The position numbers were made by a program, and so were the translations under genes. Below, one piece after another: positions 63,264-64,000 of a DNA stretch of 64,000 nucleotides (position 1 is the first letter of the stretch; every line of letters starts with the position of its first letter). The stretch is from Galbula dea (Eukaryota; Chordata; Aves; Piciformes; Galbulidae). The notes below the pieces were generated by a model. The model did no database searches. It saw nothing but the letters and a program-made list of their open reading frames with translations, and was not told where the DNA came from. The stretch spans positions 807,716 through 871,715 of the forward strand of contig VWZX01004903.1 of the NCBI GenBank assembly GCA_013399015.1, read 5' to 3'.

Positions 63264-63334
63264 CCCTGGTTTCCATACCAGTCCTCAGCAGGAAACACAA
63301 ACATTAGGCCTAATCACTGCTGGAAGCAGGCAGG

Positions 63335-63440
63335 GTTTCTGAAAACATACTGCCAGCTTCAGAAATGCAGTCACTGAAAGGAGCTTTGGCTGGAAAACAG
63401 TCATTGAACAGAATCAGTTCTGTTCTAACTCAAAACAGGA
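63335..63440 (-). mobile_element. LTR 5' end, right inverted arm of the retroviral nest
   Basis: Reverse complement begins TCCTGTTTTGAGTTAGAACA and matches the left arm (60947-61052) at about 91% by eye. Sequence continues as probable LTR body down to about 63264, where the solo LTR interrupts it. Confidence 0.75.
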
Positions 63441-64000
63441 CGTGCTAATACTAAGAAATAAAGCAATTTCAGATGTAGTAGAAGTAAAGCGTACTATATA
63501 CAAAATCAAAGGTACGAGTATTAAAAGGTAAATAGCACTGACAGAAAAGACAGAAAATATAGTTCAATAATTAAGGTTGGTAACTTAGAAATAGCCTGCA
63601 TCTGTTATAAATCTCAGCTCTGAATGAAAACAACACTGGTCTTTAATTGTTTTGACAACAGACTAAACTCTTAGTTGTTTGGTATAGTCATGAAAGACTA
63701 TAATGATTTTTCTAGGAAACACTGTGGAAAGTTCAAAATATGAGAGGGAAGGCATGAGATCATAATTGTCTTTCCCTGTAGCCTAAGAGACCAGCAAATG
63801 GAAAATCTTATACCCCTTCTCCCAAAAACAATCAATGAAAGTGTTTACAGGGGAGCAGGGATAATAGCAGACAGGTGTGCGGTATACTTCACTAGGTAAT
63901 AGTGAGATGAGAACTTTCCTTATAAGTGATATACAGATTAGACAGAGACAGAACTCCAAACACTGGAGAATGTAATCAACGTCATAGATAGAATTTTAGA
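63441..64000. other. Intronic sequence to window edge, no recognised content
   Basis: AT-rich single-copy-looking DNA. No exon of NEK7 was found here. Confidence 0.55.

Larger units (their letters stand above)
59784..64000 (-). other. 3' part of an upstream NEK7 intron (continues past window)
   Basis: Sequence upstream of the exon for residues 67-87, up to the window edge. No exon for residues up to 66 was found, so the intron must extend further. It holds a pyrimidine-rich block (about 60060-60690), a GA-rich tract (about 60704-60785) and the retroviral nest (60947-63440). Confidence 0.8.

Noticed and set aside
60947..63440. A DNA transposon with terminal inverted repeats
   Set aside because: The arms are LTR 5' ends by text and the interior is retroviral. 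No transposase and no convincing flanking duplication (GCACTA versus GTGCTA) was found.
59784..64000. NEK7 exon with the glycine loop and ATP lysine
   Set aside because: No stretch in any minus-strand frame encodes it. The intron must extend beyond the window.
1..64000. CRISPR array, operon, phage-type or bacterial defence system
   Set aside because: The window is eukaryotic: spliced exons, CR1 LINEs, ERV LTRs, no dense ORFs and no direct-repeat/spacer array.

Overview
The window is vertebrate nuclear DNA, almost certainly from a bird and probably a neoavian one. The evidence is CR1 LINE 3' ends with the octamer-type tail (ATTCTGTGA-like), LTRs that look like avian endogenous retroviruses, and an AT-rich intronic background with single-copy spliced coding exons. 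The order or species cannot be determined from the sequence.

The only protein-coding gene I can support is NEK7, a NIMA-related Ser/Thr kinase, on the minus strand. Seven coding exons (59783 down to 24016) join in frame through GT-AG splice sites. They encode 236 residues plus the stop, which I number 67-302 because the family protein has 302 residues. They carry the C79/E82 helix-C region, Y97, R121, the catalytic D161 (split between two exons), the DLG motif (D179-G181), S195 in the activation loop, and the C-terminal lobe. Residues 1-66 (glycine-rich loop and ATP-binding lysine), the 5' UTR and the promoter must lie beyond 64000. A 3' UTR probably runs from 24015 to about 21200. It contains a 35-bp tandem duplication that forms two matching hairpins in the mRNA.

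Layout: 1-21200 is the region 3' of NEK7 with no recognisable gene. It holds a truncated CR1 at the left edge, a minus CR1 (about 1811-1943), an ERVL-like LTR (about 4020-4862), an old CR1 (about 16862-17091) and a strongly purine-skewed stretch (about 18500-19980). From 24127 to 59720 are six complete NEK7 introns (599 bp to 13.2 kb) with simple repeats, two CR1 pieces and a few motif-bearing candidate regulatory segments. From 59784 to 64000 is the 3' part of the next upstream intron. It carries a nest of LTR-retrovirus debris: inverted LTR arms about 106 bp long, a pol fragment in permuted order, a minus-strand LTR with a primer-binding-site-like sequence, and a solo LTR with a perfect 5-bp target-site duplication. 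A 51-bp LTR-like foldback with its own 5-bp target-site duplication lies between the two most upstream NEK7 landmarks, 16 bp from an exon.

There is no CRISPR array, operon, tRNA or rRNA. I found no convincing new molecular system. The most unusual items are the tandem 3' UTR hairpins, the 51-bp miniature LTR-like foldback and the scrambled retroviral nest.
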